From: Planctomycetota bacterium
Lineage (GTDB): Bacteria; Planctomycetota; Phycisphaerae; Phycisphaerales; SM1A02
NCBI GenBank assembly: GCA_003671025.1
Contig: QWPW01000012.1
Coordinates: 17,594-81,593, forward strand
Reading direction: 5' to 3'
Length of the DNA stretch: 64,000 nucleotides
Shown here: positions 19,556-27,700 of the stretch, one piece after another
How positions within the stretch are numbered: position 1 is the first letter of the stretch
Layout of the letters: the number at the start of each line of letters is the position of its first letter
Program-made: the position numbers and the translations under genes
Notes under the pieces: model-generated
Seen by the model: the letters and a program-made list of their open reading frames with translations, nothing else
The model's database searches: none
Told to the model about the DNA's origin: nothing

Positions 19556-19707
19556 AACAAAGGCGCCGTGAGTATTGCCATGATCGACAAGAAACACGGA
19601 ATTGCACGCGTGCGTGGAAGTCACAAACAATGGAACGGCACGCCGCGCGCACGCCGCGCGCACGCAGTGAAGTGTGGGATGAGGTGCGTCCAACGAGGAG
19701 TACGTAG

Positions 19708-19727
19708 CTCTCGTGAGGTGACGAGAG
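19708..19727. repeat. conserved hairpin in copy 1
   Basis: CTCTCGT (19708-19714), loop GAGGTG, ACGAGAG (19721-19727): a perfect 7-bp stem with a 6-base loop, nested inside a 5-bp outer stem GTACG/CGTAC. The identical element is at 20066-20085 in copy 2. It could be an RNA structure or a cruciform binding site. Confidence 0.7.
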
Positions 19728-19762
19728 ACACGCGTACCGAACAGGTTGCGCTTGGATGAATT

Positions 19763-19801
19763 GCATTGATCACGCGCATTGATCACGTGCATTGATCGCG
19801 T
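19763..19801. repeat. 13-bp repeats, array A (3 units)
   Basis: Three 13-bp units: gcattgatcacgc, gcattgatcacgt, gcattgatcgcgt. Copy 2 of the duplication holds a single unit at the same place (about 20120). Each unit carries a TGATC core. Same 13-bp period as array B but a different consensus. Confidence 0.75.
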
Positions 19802-19822
19802 ACGCCGGTCGAGCACGTCGGC

Positions 19823-19900
19823 CACGTGCGTCGATCACGTGCGTCGATCACACGCATCGATCACATGCATCGATCACATGCATCGATCACATGCATCGAT
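19823..19900. repeat. 13-bp repeats, array B in copy 1 (6 units)
   Basis: Six contiguous 13-bp units: cacgtgcgtcgat twice, cacacgcatcgat once, cacatgcatcgat three times, then a partial cacatg. Each has an ATCGAT/GTCGAT core and a following cac, so GATCAC recurs with exact 13-bp phasing. Looks iteron-like; not a CRISPR because there are no spacers. Confidence 0.85.
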
Positions 19901-20065
19901 CACATGTCGTGACGATCACACCTCGCGGCCAACACGTCACACATTGCTCATGCACTGCGTGACGCGGGACTCGCACGCGTGCGTGGAAGTCACAAACAAT
20001 GGAACAGCACGCCGCGCGCACGCAGTGAAGCGTGGGATGAGGTGCGTCCAACGAGGAGTACGTAG

Positions 20066-20085
20066 CTCTCGTGAGGTGACGAGAG
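20066..20085. repeat. conserved hairpin in copy 2
   Basis: CTCTCGT, loop GAGGTG, ACGAGAG, identical to the hairpin of copy 1 and with the same outer GTACG/CGTAC pairing. Confidence 0.7.
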
Positions 20086-20154
20086 ACACGCGTACCGAAC
20101 AGGTTGCGCTTGGATGAATTGCATTGATCGCGTACGTCGGTCGAGCAAGTCGGC

Positions 20155-20193
20155 CACGTGCATCGATCACATGCATCGATCACATGCATCGAT
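20155..20193. repeat. 13-bp repeats, array B in copy 2 (3 units)
   Basis: Units cacgtgcatcgat, cacatgcatcgat, cacatgcatcgat, then cacatgtcgtgacgatcac as in copy 1. The copy-number difference (3 against 6) shows the array changes length. Confidence 0.85.
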
Positions 20194-20279
20194 CACATGT
20201 CGTGACGATCACACCTCGCGGCCAACACGTCACACATTGCTCATGCACTGCGTGACGCGGGACTCACGCAGTGTGCACG

Positions 20280-20293
20280 CGGTGTGCACACCG
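20280..20293. other. 14-bp perfect palindrome after the RuvB-like gene
   Basis: CGGTGTGCACACCG is fully self-complementary and lies four bases beyond the stop codon of the minus-strand gene. It has no spacer loop or T-run, so a protein-binding site is at least as likely as a terminator. Confidence 0.5.
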
Positions 20294-20296
20294 TGT

Positions 20297-21946
20297 TCAC
20301 ATGATGCTCGGGCCATTTTTCGCGGCTCGGTCTTCGCGCAACATGGCAACGATGGCGCCGCGGGTGGCGCACGCACCCCAACCGGTTTCGTTGGAGATGC
20401 GTGTCACTTCATCAGACGTGGCTTCGTTGATGACTCGTCCACCAAGATGTTCGCGCAGAGACACCGCGTACTGCTCGTTCGAGACACGATTCGCGAGGTC
20501 TTCTTCGATGGTGGAACGAACTGCATCGACATCCAGCACGCGCGTGCCTTCGAGTTCGGCACGCACGATCATCGCTTTGACCAACGGTTCGGCGCCGTCG
20601 AGCAACGAGCCGAGGAGACGCTGCATATCTGTGATGGCTTCAGGCACGACAGACACGCCATGAGTCGCGAGTGCGCGACAACAGGCCGTGCACAGAGCCT
20701 TGGGATCACTGCGCAAGTGAATGAGGTGATCGAACTGAGTGCGCAACTGGTATCCGAGCCGACCCATGATGTGGGCGGTACCCACGAGCGTGAACGAGGG
20801 GATCTGTCGAGGCGACTCCGCGGGTTTATCCGCGCGAGCGGAGTCGGCGATGGCTCGGTCGAGCGGAGTCTCGAGCAACGGATGAACCGGGCGCGCGCGA
20901 CGCACCGTCACATCTATCGATCCATCTGTCGCTGTGCCGGGCTTTGCGGGACACATGCACGCCTCTAAGAAGGAGTCACACTCATGATCGAGCACTTCGA
21001 TGTGTCGAATGAAGAGCACTCCCCCGTTGCCCACGCGCTCGATGGCGCGTTGCAGCCGCTGGGGATCGCAACCCTTGAGCGCATCGAGTTCGATCACACG
21101 CTTGGGCGCGAAGTCGCGAATCAAGGCACGTGCCAAGAGCGTCGTTCCCGAACCAGCGCGGCCGTGAATCAAAATGTGATCGAGTCGGCGATTCTCGCGC
21201 AGTGCTCGCAGGATGTAGCTCTCGAGAATCTGCGGCGTGCGTGACGAGGTCGCGAAGTGCTTGAGTGTCGGCGCGTGAAAGATGGGATTGTTCGCGCGCT
21301 TGCTTGAAGCGGTTGAGACGGTGTCGAGGGGCGACCGAGTAGGCGCGCGCTCAGGTGGTGTGTTGTGTAAAGGAGCGCCTGGCGGCGGGACGCCCTCAGA
21401 CGAAGGCGACTTCGGCGAATCAGTTTTGCTCGCGGATGATTTACGTCCACTCGAGCGTTTACGCGGAGCGGCGGCATCAAGCGCGGCATCAACTTTCGCG
21501 ATGGCTGCATCGGGCGAGTTGTCGTCCGCAGTCTTCGCGTGAGCTTCGTGTGCAGCAGGCGGTGCGTCGAGCGACGGTTCTTTGGCGTGAGGCTGTGCGC
21601 AAGTTTGGTCGCTCACGCTCATGCCTTCGACAGTGGATGAGGGGTCTGGCGAAGCCGTCGGCCGTGCCGGAAGAATTGCATGTGTCTCAATCACGATGTC
21701 GGCGATCGCGCGAATCGCTGCGACCGTCGTCGAATGCGGATGATGCGCGGTCGGCGCATCGATAGTGCCGCTCGCGATGTTCGTCTTCGCCTGCGCTGGG
21801 TCGCTCGCAACAGTCTCACTGGTGCCGGGCTTCACGCCCGCGTCGGCTCCTATGTTGCCACTGATGGCATCACCCGTAATTGCATTGACCGACACATCGT
21901 GGTTTGCGTTGTTTTTGACATCATCATTCTTCGCCTCATCCATCAT
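20297..21946 (-). CDS. RuvB-like AAA+ fold protein with degenerate ATPase motifs
   Basis: 549 residues from the ATG at 21946, which has AGGAG 7 bases upstream (a longer form would start at 21997). Residues 1-225 are disordered (Ala, Ser, Pro, Asp). From about 230 the protein follows RuvB: RRLDHILIHGRAGSGTTLLA matches the LDHVLLYGPPGLGKTTLA region, GGVLFIRHIEVLD matches VLFIDEIHRL, and FTLVGTAHIMGRLGYQLRTQ matches the sensor-1 stretch and the LRDRFG part. The Walker A Lys is Thr, the Walker B Asp-Glu is Arg-His, and the sensor-2 arginine region is altered. ATP hydrolysis therefore looks impossible. It may bind DNA or RuvA-like partners without turnover. It is a lone gene, with the repeat region at its 3' end and 10-bp repeats upstream. 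Confidence 0.65.
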   Translation of the reverse strand: MMDEAKNDDVKNNANHDVSVNAITGDAISGNIGADAGVKPGTSETVASDPAQAKTNIASGTIDAPTAHHPHSTTVAAIRAIADIVIETHAILPARPTASPDPSSTVEGMSVSDQTCAQPHAKEPSLDAPPAAHEAHAKTADDNSPDAAIAKVDAALDAAAPRKRSSGRKSSASKTDSPKSPSSEGVPPPGAPLHNTPPERAPTRSPLDTVSTASSKRANNPIFHAPTLKHFATSSRTPQILESYILRALRENRRLDHILIHGRAGSGTTLLARALIRDFAPKRVIELDALKGCDPQRLQRAIERVGNGGVLFIRHIEVLDHECDSFLEACMCPAKPGTATDGSIDVTVRRARPVHPLLETPLDRAIADSARADKPAESPRQIPSFTLVGTAHIMGRLGYQLRTQFDHLIHLRSDPKALCTACCRALATHGVSVVPEAITDMQRLLGSLLDGAEPLVKAMIVRAELEGTRVLDVDAVRSTIEEDLANRVSNEQYAVSLREHLGGRVINEATSDEVTRISNETGWGACATRGAIVAMLREDRAAKNGPSIM

Positions 21947-22010
21947 GCTGTGTCTCCTCTGCCACTGTTGTGGCGGTTCCCAATCTTTCGCTGCCATGCC
22001 TCATCGCGAA

Positions 22011-22046
22011 TCGTCAGCTGTCGTCAGCTGTCGTCAGTTGTCGTCG
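22011..22046. repeat. 10-bp direct repeats upstream of the RuvB-like gene
   Basis: Units tcgtcagctg, tcgtcagctg, tcgtcagttg and a partial tcgtcg, 65-100 bases upstream of the ATG at 21946 on the minus strand. A period of about one helical turn places each copy on the same DNA face, as for an operator. The surrounding 680 bases (21,947-22,629) contain no gene; they hold this array, two palindromes and a terminator. Confidence 0.6.
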
Positions 22047-22363
22047 TTTCTCATCGCGTGTTCATCGTGCGCATCGTCGATCACGCGTCTGTTACTAACC
22101 CGCGTTTGTGCGCGGCCACAGAAATCGCCGCGTTTGGGCAACGCTTCTGTTTTTCGATTACCCCAAAATGTGCTGTGTCGCTAATGCGCCATCCCTGTCG
22201 GCCATGCAATTCGTTGCGCGCGGATCCTTCCGCAATCGAAGGAGGATAGTAGGCGCACGGGGCGCAAACGCAAGTGTGCTCCCAACAGATTTTTCGAGAC
22301 GACGCAGAGGTGGAATTCGCGCTTATGCGGCGGCTATTCGCGCAGTATCCGAGAGTCATATCT

Positions 22364-22400
22364 GAGCCACATATGGCTCGTATGCGAGCAGTTCATGAAC
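22364..22400. promoter_or_regulatory. two adjacent palindromes in a gene-free stretch
   Basis: GAGCCA-CATA-TGGCTC (22364-22379) and GTTCATGAAC (22391-22400) lie 11 bases apart in AT-richer DNA between the RuvB-like gene and yceI. Either may be a regulator site; no gene starts directly beside them. Confidence 0.35.
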
Positions 22401-22485
22401 CATGAAGCAGTTATGCACGGACTACAGATGTCCTGTGCATGACCTGATCTTTGTCTGTTCAGCGAGCAGGACCCAGAAACTGACA

Positions 22486-22525
22486 CGCCCGCCAGAGTCC
22501 ACAAGAAGTCGGACTCTGGCGGGCG
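22486..22525 (-). terminator. terminator-like hairpin downstream of yceI
   Basis: Left arm CGCCCGCCAGAGTCC and right arm GGACTCTGGCGGGCG pair perfectly over 15 bp around a 10-base loop. It lies about 105 bases after the yceI stop on the minus strand. Only a weak T stretch (GTTTCT) follows on that strand, but the stem is very strong. Confidence 0.7.
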
Positions 22526-22629
22526 GTCGCGTCTCAAACATCTCGACGCTCACTCGAGGTTTCACAACTCACCTCAACAGTCTGTCCGTTGCACGCCGCG
22601 CGTTGGTTGCGTGGATTCATGCAACTCGA

Positions 22630-23298
22630 TTACTTCGCTTGCACACCTTCGATGTTCACAAGGATTCTTACTGAATCACCGAGCATTCCCTTGGCGACTC
22701 CATAGTTCATGCCGAAATCGCTGCGCTTGATGGTGAACACCACCTCAACGCCCGCACGCGCGGTGCCGCTCATGTCAGACACGCCGGTGATTTCACCGAC
22801 CGCAGTGACCGGCTTGGTCACACCATGCAATGTGAGGTCGCCCGAGATTTCAAGCACCCCAGTGCTGCTGCTGGTTGTGCTCCTCGAACTGAACGACATC
22901 GTGGGAAACTCTGCGACGTTGAAAAAGTCAGCGCCCTTGAGATGTCCGTCGAGCTGGTCGACGCTCGTATCAACGCTTGCGACATCAACCGTGATGGAGA
23001 ACGCCGACTTGGACGCGTCATCCGCGAGCGTGAAGGTTCCAGCGATTCCGTTGAAGCGCCCCCAGAACTGACCAGCACCCGCGTGCAGGACGCGGAACAT
23101 CGCGGACGAGTGGATGTCGTCGACGTTGTACGCACGAACACCTTCAGCACTCGCGGTCGGCGTGGCGACGACCGCGGGCGCAGTCGCGGGCTTGGGCGCA
23201 GGTTTCGTGTCTTGTGTTGCCGCGAGGCCAGCCAGCGAAATCGCGGTAAGTGCGGTGAGGGATGCGATGGACGTGATCGAGAATAAGTGACGATTCAT
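22630..23298 (-). CDS. YceI family secreted protein
   Basis: 222 residues from ATG 23298 (CGGAG 6 bases upstream); codons further upstream look non-coding. A signal peptide (residues 1-28, ending LAGLAA) and an Ala/Pro/Thr linker precede a lipocalin-like YceI domain of about 170 residues: YNVDDIHSSAMFRVLHAG, the TVDVASVDTSV strand, LKGADFFNVAEFPTMSF and GDLTLHGVTKPV are family hallmarks. YceI proteins bind long isoprenoid or polar-lipid ligands in the periplasm; the ligand here cannot be told. Divergent from the next gene with 247 bases between the starts. Confidence 0.92.
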   Translation of the reverse strand: MNRHLFSITSIASLTALTAISLAGLAATQDTKPAPKPATAPAVVATPTASAEGVRAYNVDDIHSSAMFRVLHAGAGQFWGRFNGIAGTFTLADDASKSAFSITVDVASVDTSVDQLDGHLKGADFFNVAEFPTMSFSSRSTTSSSTGVLEISGDLTLHGVTKPVTAVGEITGVSDMSGTARAGVEVVFTIKRSDFGMNYGVAKGMLGDSVRILVNIEGVQAK

Positions 23299-23545
23299 GA
23301 CTGACTCCGGAATGGAAAGAGGGTTTGCGTTGCTCGCAGTTGTGGATTGAAACGGGACCGTCATACCGATGACGCGGCATCGGGCTTCGCATCTTCGCGT
23401 GTCATGGGCGTGCGGGAGCGATCGCCGCTCCCACAATTTCGATGTGCCTGGCACTTGCAATTTGTTCGAGGCGGGAGAGCGGTCGAACTGTCGACAAATT
23501 CGCCTGCTGCGCCCGCGTGACCGTGTTCGCCGATAGGGCGGCACG

Positions 23546-24730
23546 ATGTCTGATTCCATTGTCATCGCACTCGGCTGGGTTACGGTCGTCGCGGGCGCGG
23601 GCTTGGTTGTGCTGGGCAATCGTGGCCTGCGCGCGGCGCAACCGTTCTGCGCGCGCTGTTGGCACCCGATTCATCCCGGTGGAGCCGTGGTCGGCCAGGT
23701 CTGCGTCGAATGCGGCACCGCCTTCGGACGCGCGACAGACATCGCAACTAGGTATCGGCGTCCGATGTTCAAGTGGATTGGACTCATTCTGACACTCGTT
23801 GGAGCCACACTCTGCATCGGTCTCGAGCGCCGAATCGCCATTTTGAAGCGAATACTGCCACTAACTAAAGTTGAATCAACTCAAACTCTAGGTTTATGCG
23901 AAGTCACGATCTACGCGCCATGTTGGCCAAGCGATGCCTCTGAGCGTCGCATCGAGGTTCGACTTGATGGCAATGTCGTGTATGCGACCAACGCGTTTTA
24001 CCCCAGCGCGGGACTCGCCTCGTTCGAGAGTGTGCTGACGGAGGGGAATTCTTTCGACGACGGGCAACTAAGAGACTTGCTGTGGGTGCGCTTCGATTCA
24101 GGAGGCTCGGGCGGCTTCAGCGATACCTATTTCTTCGAAGCCGAGCCCGGAGGGGAGTTTCTCCCAGCGGCGATTACCCACAACGGTTCGCTAGAGGGTG
24201 CCCGGTCGGACGATTGGTTCGACGGGAGCGTGTGGCGGCAAACCGATCTTTCGTACCGCTACCGCTGGACTTCGGGCTTCGCGGGACCACAACCCACACT
24301 GCGGGGGATTCCTGGCGACGACGGATTGATGTTTCTCACTCCCCTGCCAGCCGAGGCGCCCACGGCAGAGCAGCTCGCGCAATTGCGCGCGACCGTTGCG
24401 AACGCGCCTCTTGATGCCGGCGCACGTGACACGATTCTTGGCGCGACGTTGTCCGGCTTCTTCGACCTCGTGTACTCCGGCCGCGCCGTTGATGCATGGG
24501 TCTTCTTTCGCGGGTGCTTCAACGATGGAATTGCGCGATTGATCGCCGATGCAAAACCTGAGGGAGAAGACAGCGGAGGCTTCCGTGAGGAGCAACTTCC
24601 GCGCACGCGCGAAGCGTGGGAAGCGATGTTGCTCGAGGCGATGCTCGAGAGCGAGTTCATCGTCGAGTTGCAGGGGCGCAACGGCGGATCGATCGCGCCG
24701 CCTTCCACGGAGCCATCCACGCGCGAGTGA
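23546..24730 (+). CDS. zinc-ribbon membrane protein of unknown function
   Basis: 394 residues. A first helix at about 5-25 is followed by a zinc ribbon (CARCWHP..., then CVECGTAFGR, residues 35-65) and a second helix at about 75-95. The remaining 300 residues are predicted extracytoplasmic, Gly/Pro/Phe-rich, with no motif I know. The region 23,850-23,900 is less GC-rich than its surroundings. It resembles the zinc-ribbon protein at 18,672 in its head but not in its body. It is followed after 26 bases by the giant cytochrome gene and is probably in the same transcript. Confidence 0.65.
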   Translation: MSDSIVIALGWVTVVAGAGLVVLGNRGLRAAQPFCARCWHPIHPGGAVVGQVCVECGTAFGRATDIATRYRRPMFKWIGLILTLVGATLCIGLERRIAILKRILPLTKVESTQTLGLCEVTIYAPCWPSDASERRIEVRLDGNVVYATNAFYPSAGLASFESVLTEGNSFDDGQLRDLLWVRFDSGGSGGFSDTYFFEAEPGGEFLPAAITHNGSLEGARSDDWFDGSVWRQTDLSYRYRWTSGFAGPQPTLRGIPGDDGLMFLTPLPAEAPTAEQLAQLRATVANAPLDAGARDTILGATLSGFFDLVYSGRAVDAWVFFRGCFNDGIARLIADAKPEGEDSGGFREEQLPRTREAWEAMLLEAMLESEFIVELQGRNGGSIAPPSTEPSTRE

Positions 24731-24756
24731 CGAAGGTGCAGCGGTAGGATGGCAAG

Positions 24757-27700
24757 ATGTTTGCTTCGCTTGCGCCTCGTGTTGCGTTTGTTCCGGTTGC
24801 TCTCGTGGTGATGTGTGCGCCAGCGCACGGGTGGGCACTCGTTGTCCCGCCGACGACGCACGGCGAGAGTACGGCTGCACCTCCGTCCCCCACTGCTGTT
24901 GTTGATGCGTGCAAGATCAAGCCAGTCGAAGGTCTCGCGAAATCAACCGTCGCGACCTATCCACTCATCGATGACCCCGTTGCGTTTTGCATCGATGAGC
25001 AAGGGCGTTTCTATTTCGCCGAGAGCGATCGACAAGAGCGAGGCATCGAAGACAATCGCTCGAGCTCGTGGTGGTTGCTCGATGACATCGCTTCAGAGAC
25101 GGTGGAAGATCGTCTCGCGATGTATCGCAAGTGGGAGGCGAAGCGCGAAGGCGGCATGGCCTACTACTCGAAGTGGAGTGATCGCATCGCGCAACTCCGT
25201 GATGCCGATGGCAACGGAACATTCGAGCATCGCAGTGATTTCGCGGGACCGTTCAACGAGCCACTCGATGGATCCGGTGCAGGACTGCTCGCGTTTGATG
25301 GCGACATCTTCTACACCAACATTCCCAATCTCTGGCGCATGCGCGATGCTGACGGTGATGGTGTCGCCGAGTTCACGCTGAAGGATTCAACGGGATACGG
25401 CGTGCGTGTTGCACTGCGTGGACATGACATGCACGGTCTCACGATTGGATACGACGGCAAGGTGTACTGGTCGATTGGTGATCGCGGCTATCACGTGAAA
25501 ACTCCCGACGGCGCGCTCTTGCATGATCCGCGCGCAGGTGCTGTTTTCCGCATGAATCCCGACGGAAGCGAACTCGAGCTCTACTACACAGGCCTGCGCA
25601 ATCCGCAAGAGTTAGCGTTTGATGCGGAGGGAAATCTTTTCACCGGGGACAACAACTCCGATGGCGGCGACAAGGCGCGCATCGTCTATTGCATGGAGGG
25701 CGGCGAGACCGGTTGGTCGATGGACTATCAAACGCTCGAAGGCGCGAACCAGCGTGGTCCGTGGAATCAAGAAGGCATCTGGCATCTGCGTCCCGATCTC
25801 GCGCCGCACAAGGTGACTGCGTATTCGCCGTTGCAACCAGCGTGGACGTTGCCGCCGCTTGATCATGTCAGCAGTGGTCCATCGGGCCTCGTCTTCTATC
25901 CCGGCCTTGGACTCTCGTCGCGCTACGACAACCATTTTTTCTTGTGCGACTTTCTCGGCGGCGATAGTTACTCACAGGTGTTGTCGTTTGCGCTTGAGCC
26001 TGTTGGCGCGGGATTCAAAGTCGTCGATGAGCATCCCTTCGTCGAAAATGTGTTGCCCACCGATGTCGACTTTGGTTACGACGGAAAGATGTACATCACC
26101 GATTGGGGCGGCGGATGGGAGAGCGGCGAGAAGGGTGAGCTCTATGCCGTGTGGGATGCAACGCGTGTTGCGGATCCGCGTGTTGCGCAAGTGACGCAAC
26201 TGTTTGCCGAGGGATTTGCGCAGCGTGATAGCGATGAACTCGCGGCGCTGTTGGCGCACGCGGATCGGCGTGTGCGGCAGCGAGCACAATTTGCGCTGGC
26301 CGCGCGCGGAAATATCACCACTGCGTTGCTTGGTGATGTCGCGCAACACGGCACCGATCACTTCGCACGCGTGCATGCCATCTGGGCGCTGGGTCAACAG
26401 GCCTCGAGAAATCTGCGTAATTCAAGCAATCTGGAAGCAGGTTCATTGAGCGACGCAACAAGCGCGATCGATTTCGTGCTGCCACTTCTTCACGATCGTG
26501 ACGCACTCGTGCGTGCGCAGGCTGCGCGCATGCTCGGCGAGGCGCGTGCTACCGCGGCAGTCACCACGCTGAGCGATCTCTGCGCCGACGACAACGTACG
26601 CGTGCGCGCATTCGCGGCGATGGCGCTGGGCAAGATTGGCGCGCGTGAAGCAGTGCCTGCGATTGTCTCGATGGTTGCGGAGAACGCGGATCGTGATCCG
26701 TTTCTGCGTCACGCTGGCGTGCAAGCGTTGGCATGGATCAACGACAGCGCGCTTCTGGGCGAACTCAGCGCCGACCCGTTGCCCGCGACACGCATGGCCG
26801 CGATGTTGGCGATGCGCAAGTTGCGCGATGTGCGTCTGGCGAAGTTTCTCAATGATCCCGAGCGCACCATTCGTCTCGAAGCTGCGCGCGCGATCAACGA
26901 CATCCCGATGCCGTCACTGCGCGCGCAGCTCGCGGATTCGATCACGCGATTCACGAGTGCGCCCTCGCCAACGACAACAAGCAACGCGGCCGCAGTCGCC
27001 AGCCGCAATCACTCCTTCACGCGCGAGGTGTGGAAGCTGACACGCGCAGGAACAGTCGCGGACCTTAGCGACACCGCGCTGTTCGCCAAGACTCCCGATG
27101 AATCGAAAGAATTGCCAGTGGCGGCTGCTCCGCGCAACGCGGGCAATCAATACATCGCGCGCATTCGCGGCGTGGTTGAGGCGCCGCTCACCGGCGAGTA
27201 CACCTTCGCGATCGCGAGTGACGACGATTCGATTCTCCTCGTTGGCACAAGCGATGATCCGTCGACGTTGCGCGCGATTGCGCACGTCGATGGCTACTCG
27301 GAGCCTGGTGATTACCAAGGTCAACCAGGGCAACGTTCCCAACCGATTCGGCTCGAGCAAGGAAAGCGCTACGCCATCACTGCTCTACATGCAGAGGGCG
27401 GCGGCGGCGATCATTGCTCGATCGCATGGACCATGCCTGATGGACGCGTTGAGCAACCGATCGGCGTTGCCGCCGTGGACCAAAGCGAGTTCCCTCACAT
27501 GCGTCGAGCGATTGAAGCGTGTCTCGCCGAAGGAACTCCAGCGACGGCCACGTTGTTGTGCGACTTCGCGTTGACCGCATCGAATCCGATGCCCATGCGC
27601 ATCGAAGCACTCGACGCACTCGGCGCGTGGACTACCGCGTCGCCGCGCAATCGAGTGAATGGCATGTATCGCGTCATCGATGGGAAGGCGCGCGATGTTG

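Larger units (their letters stand above)
19604..19972. repeat. tandem duplication unit, copy 1 (369 bp)
   Basis: Begins with gcacgcgtgcgtggaagtca and ends with cactgcgtgacgcgggactc; the same two boundary sequences bound copy 2, which follows directly head to tail. The first 155 bases differ from copy 2 by only two substitutions and one extra 11-base GC-rich step, which points to a recent duplication. The rest differs only in the number of internal 13-bp repeats. Contains a structured element at 19704-19735 (stem CTCTCGT/ACGAGAG inside GTACG/CGTAC). No convincing protein is encoded on either strand. Confidence 0.85.
19973..20265. repeat. tandem duplication unit, copy 2 (293 bp)
   Basis: Direct continuation of copy 1 in the same orientation with the same ends. 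It is shorter because it lacks one GC-rich step, two units of array A and three units of array B. Copy 2 stops 32 bases before the stop codon of the RuvB-like gene on the other strand. Confidence 0.85.

Noticed and set aside
19823..19900. CRISPR-like array
   Set aside because: Units are contiguous 13-mers without spacers, and no cas gene is present.
19779..20968. Two plus-strand open frames through the repeat region and against the RuvB-like gene
   Set aside because: They consist of translated 13-bp repeats (RRSHASITCIDH type) or of antisense codons of the RuvB-like gene, with no ribosome site and no protein-like composition.
22229..22235. Perfect AAGGAGG on the plus strand in a gene-free stretch
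   Set aside because: No start codon with an open frame of protein character follows within 15 bases.
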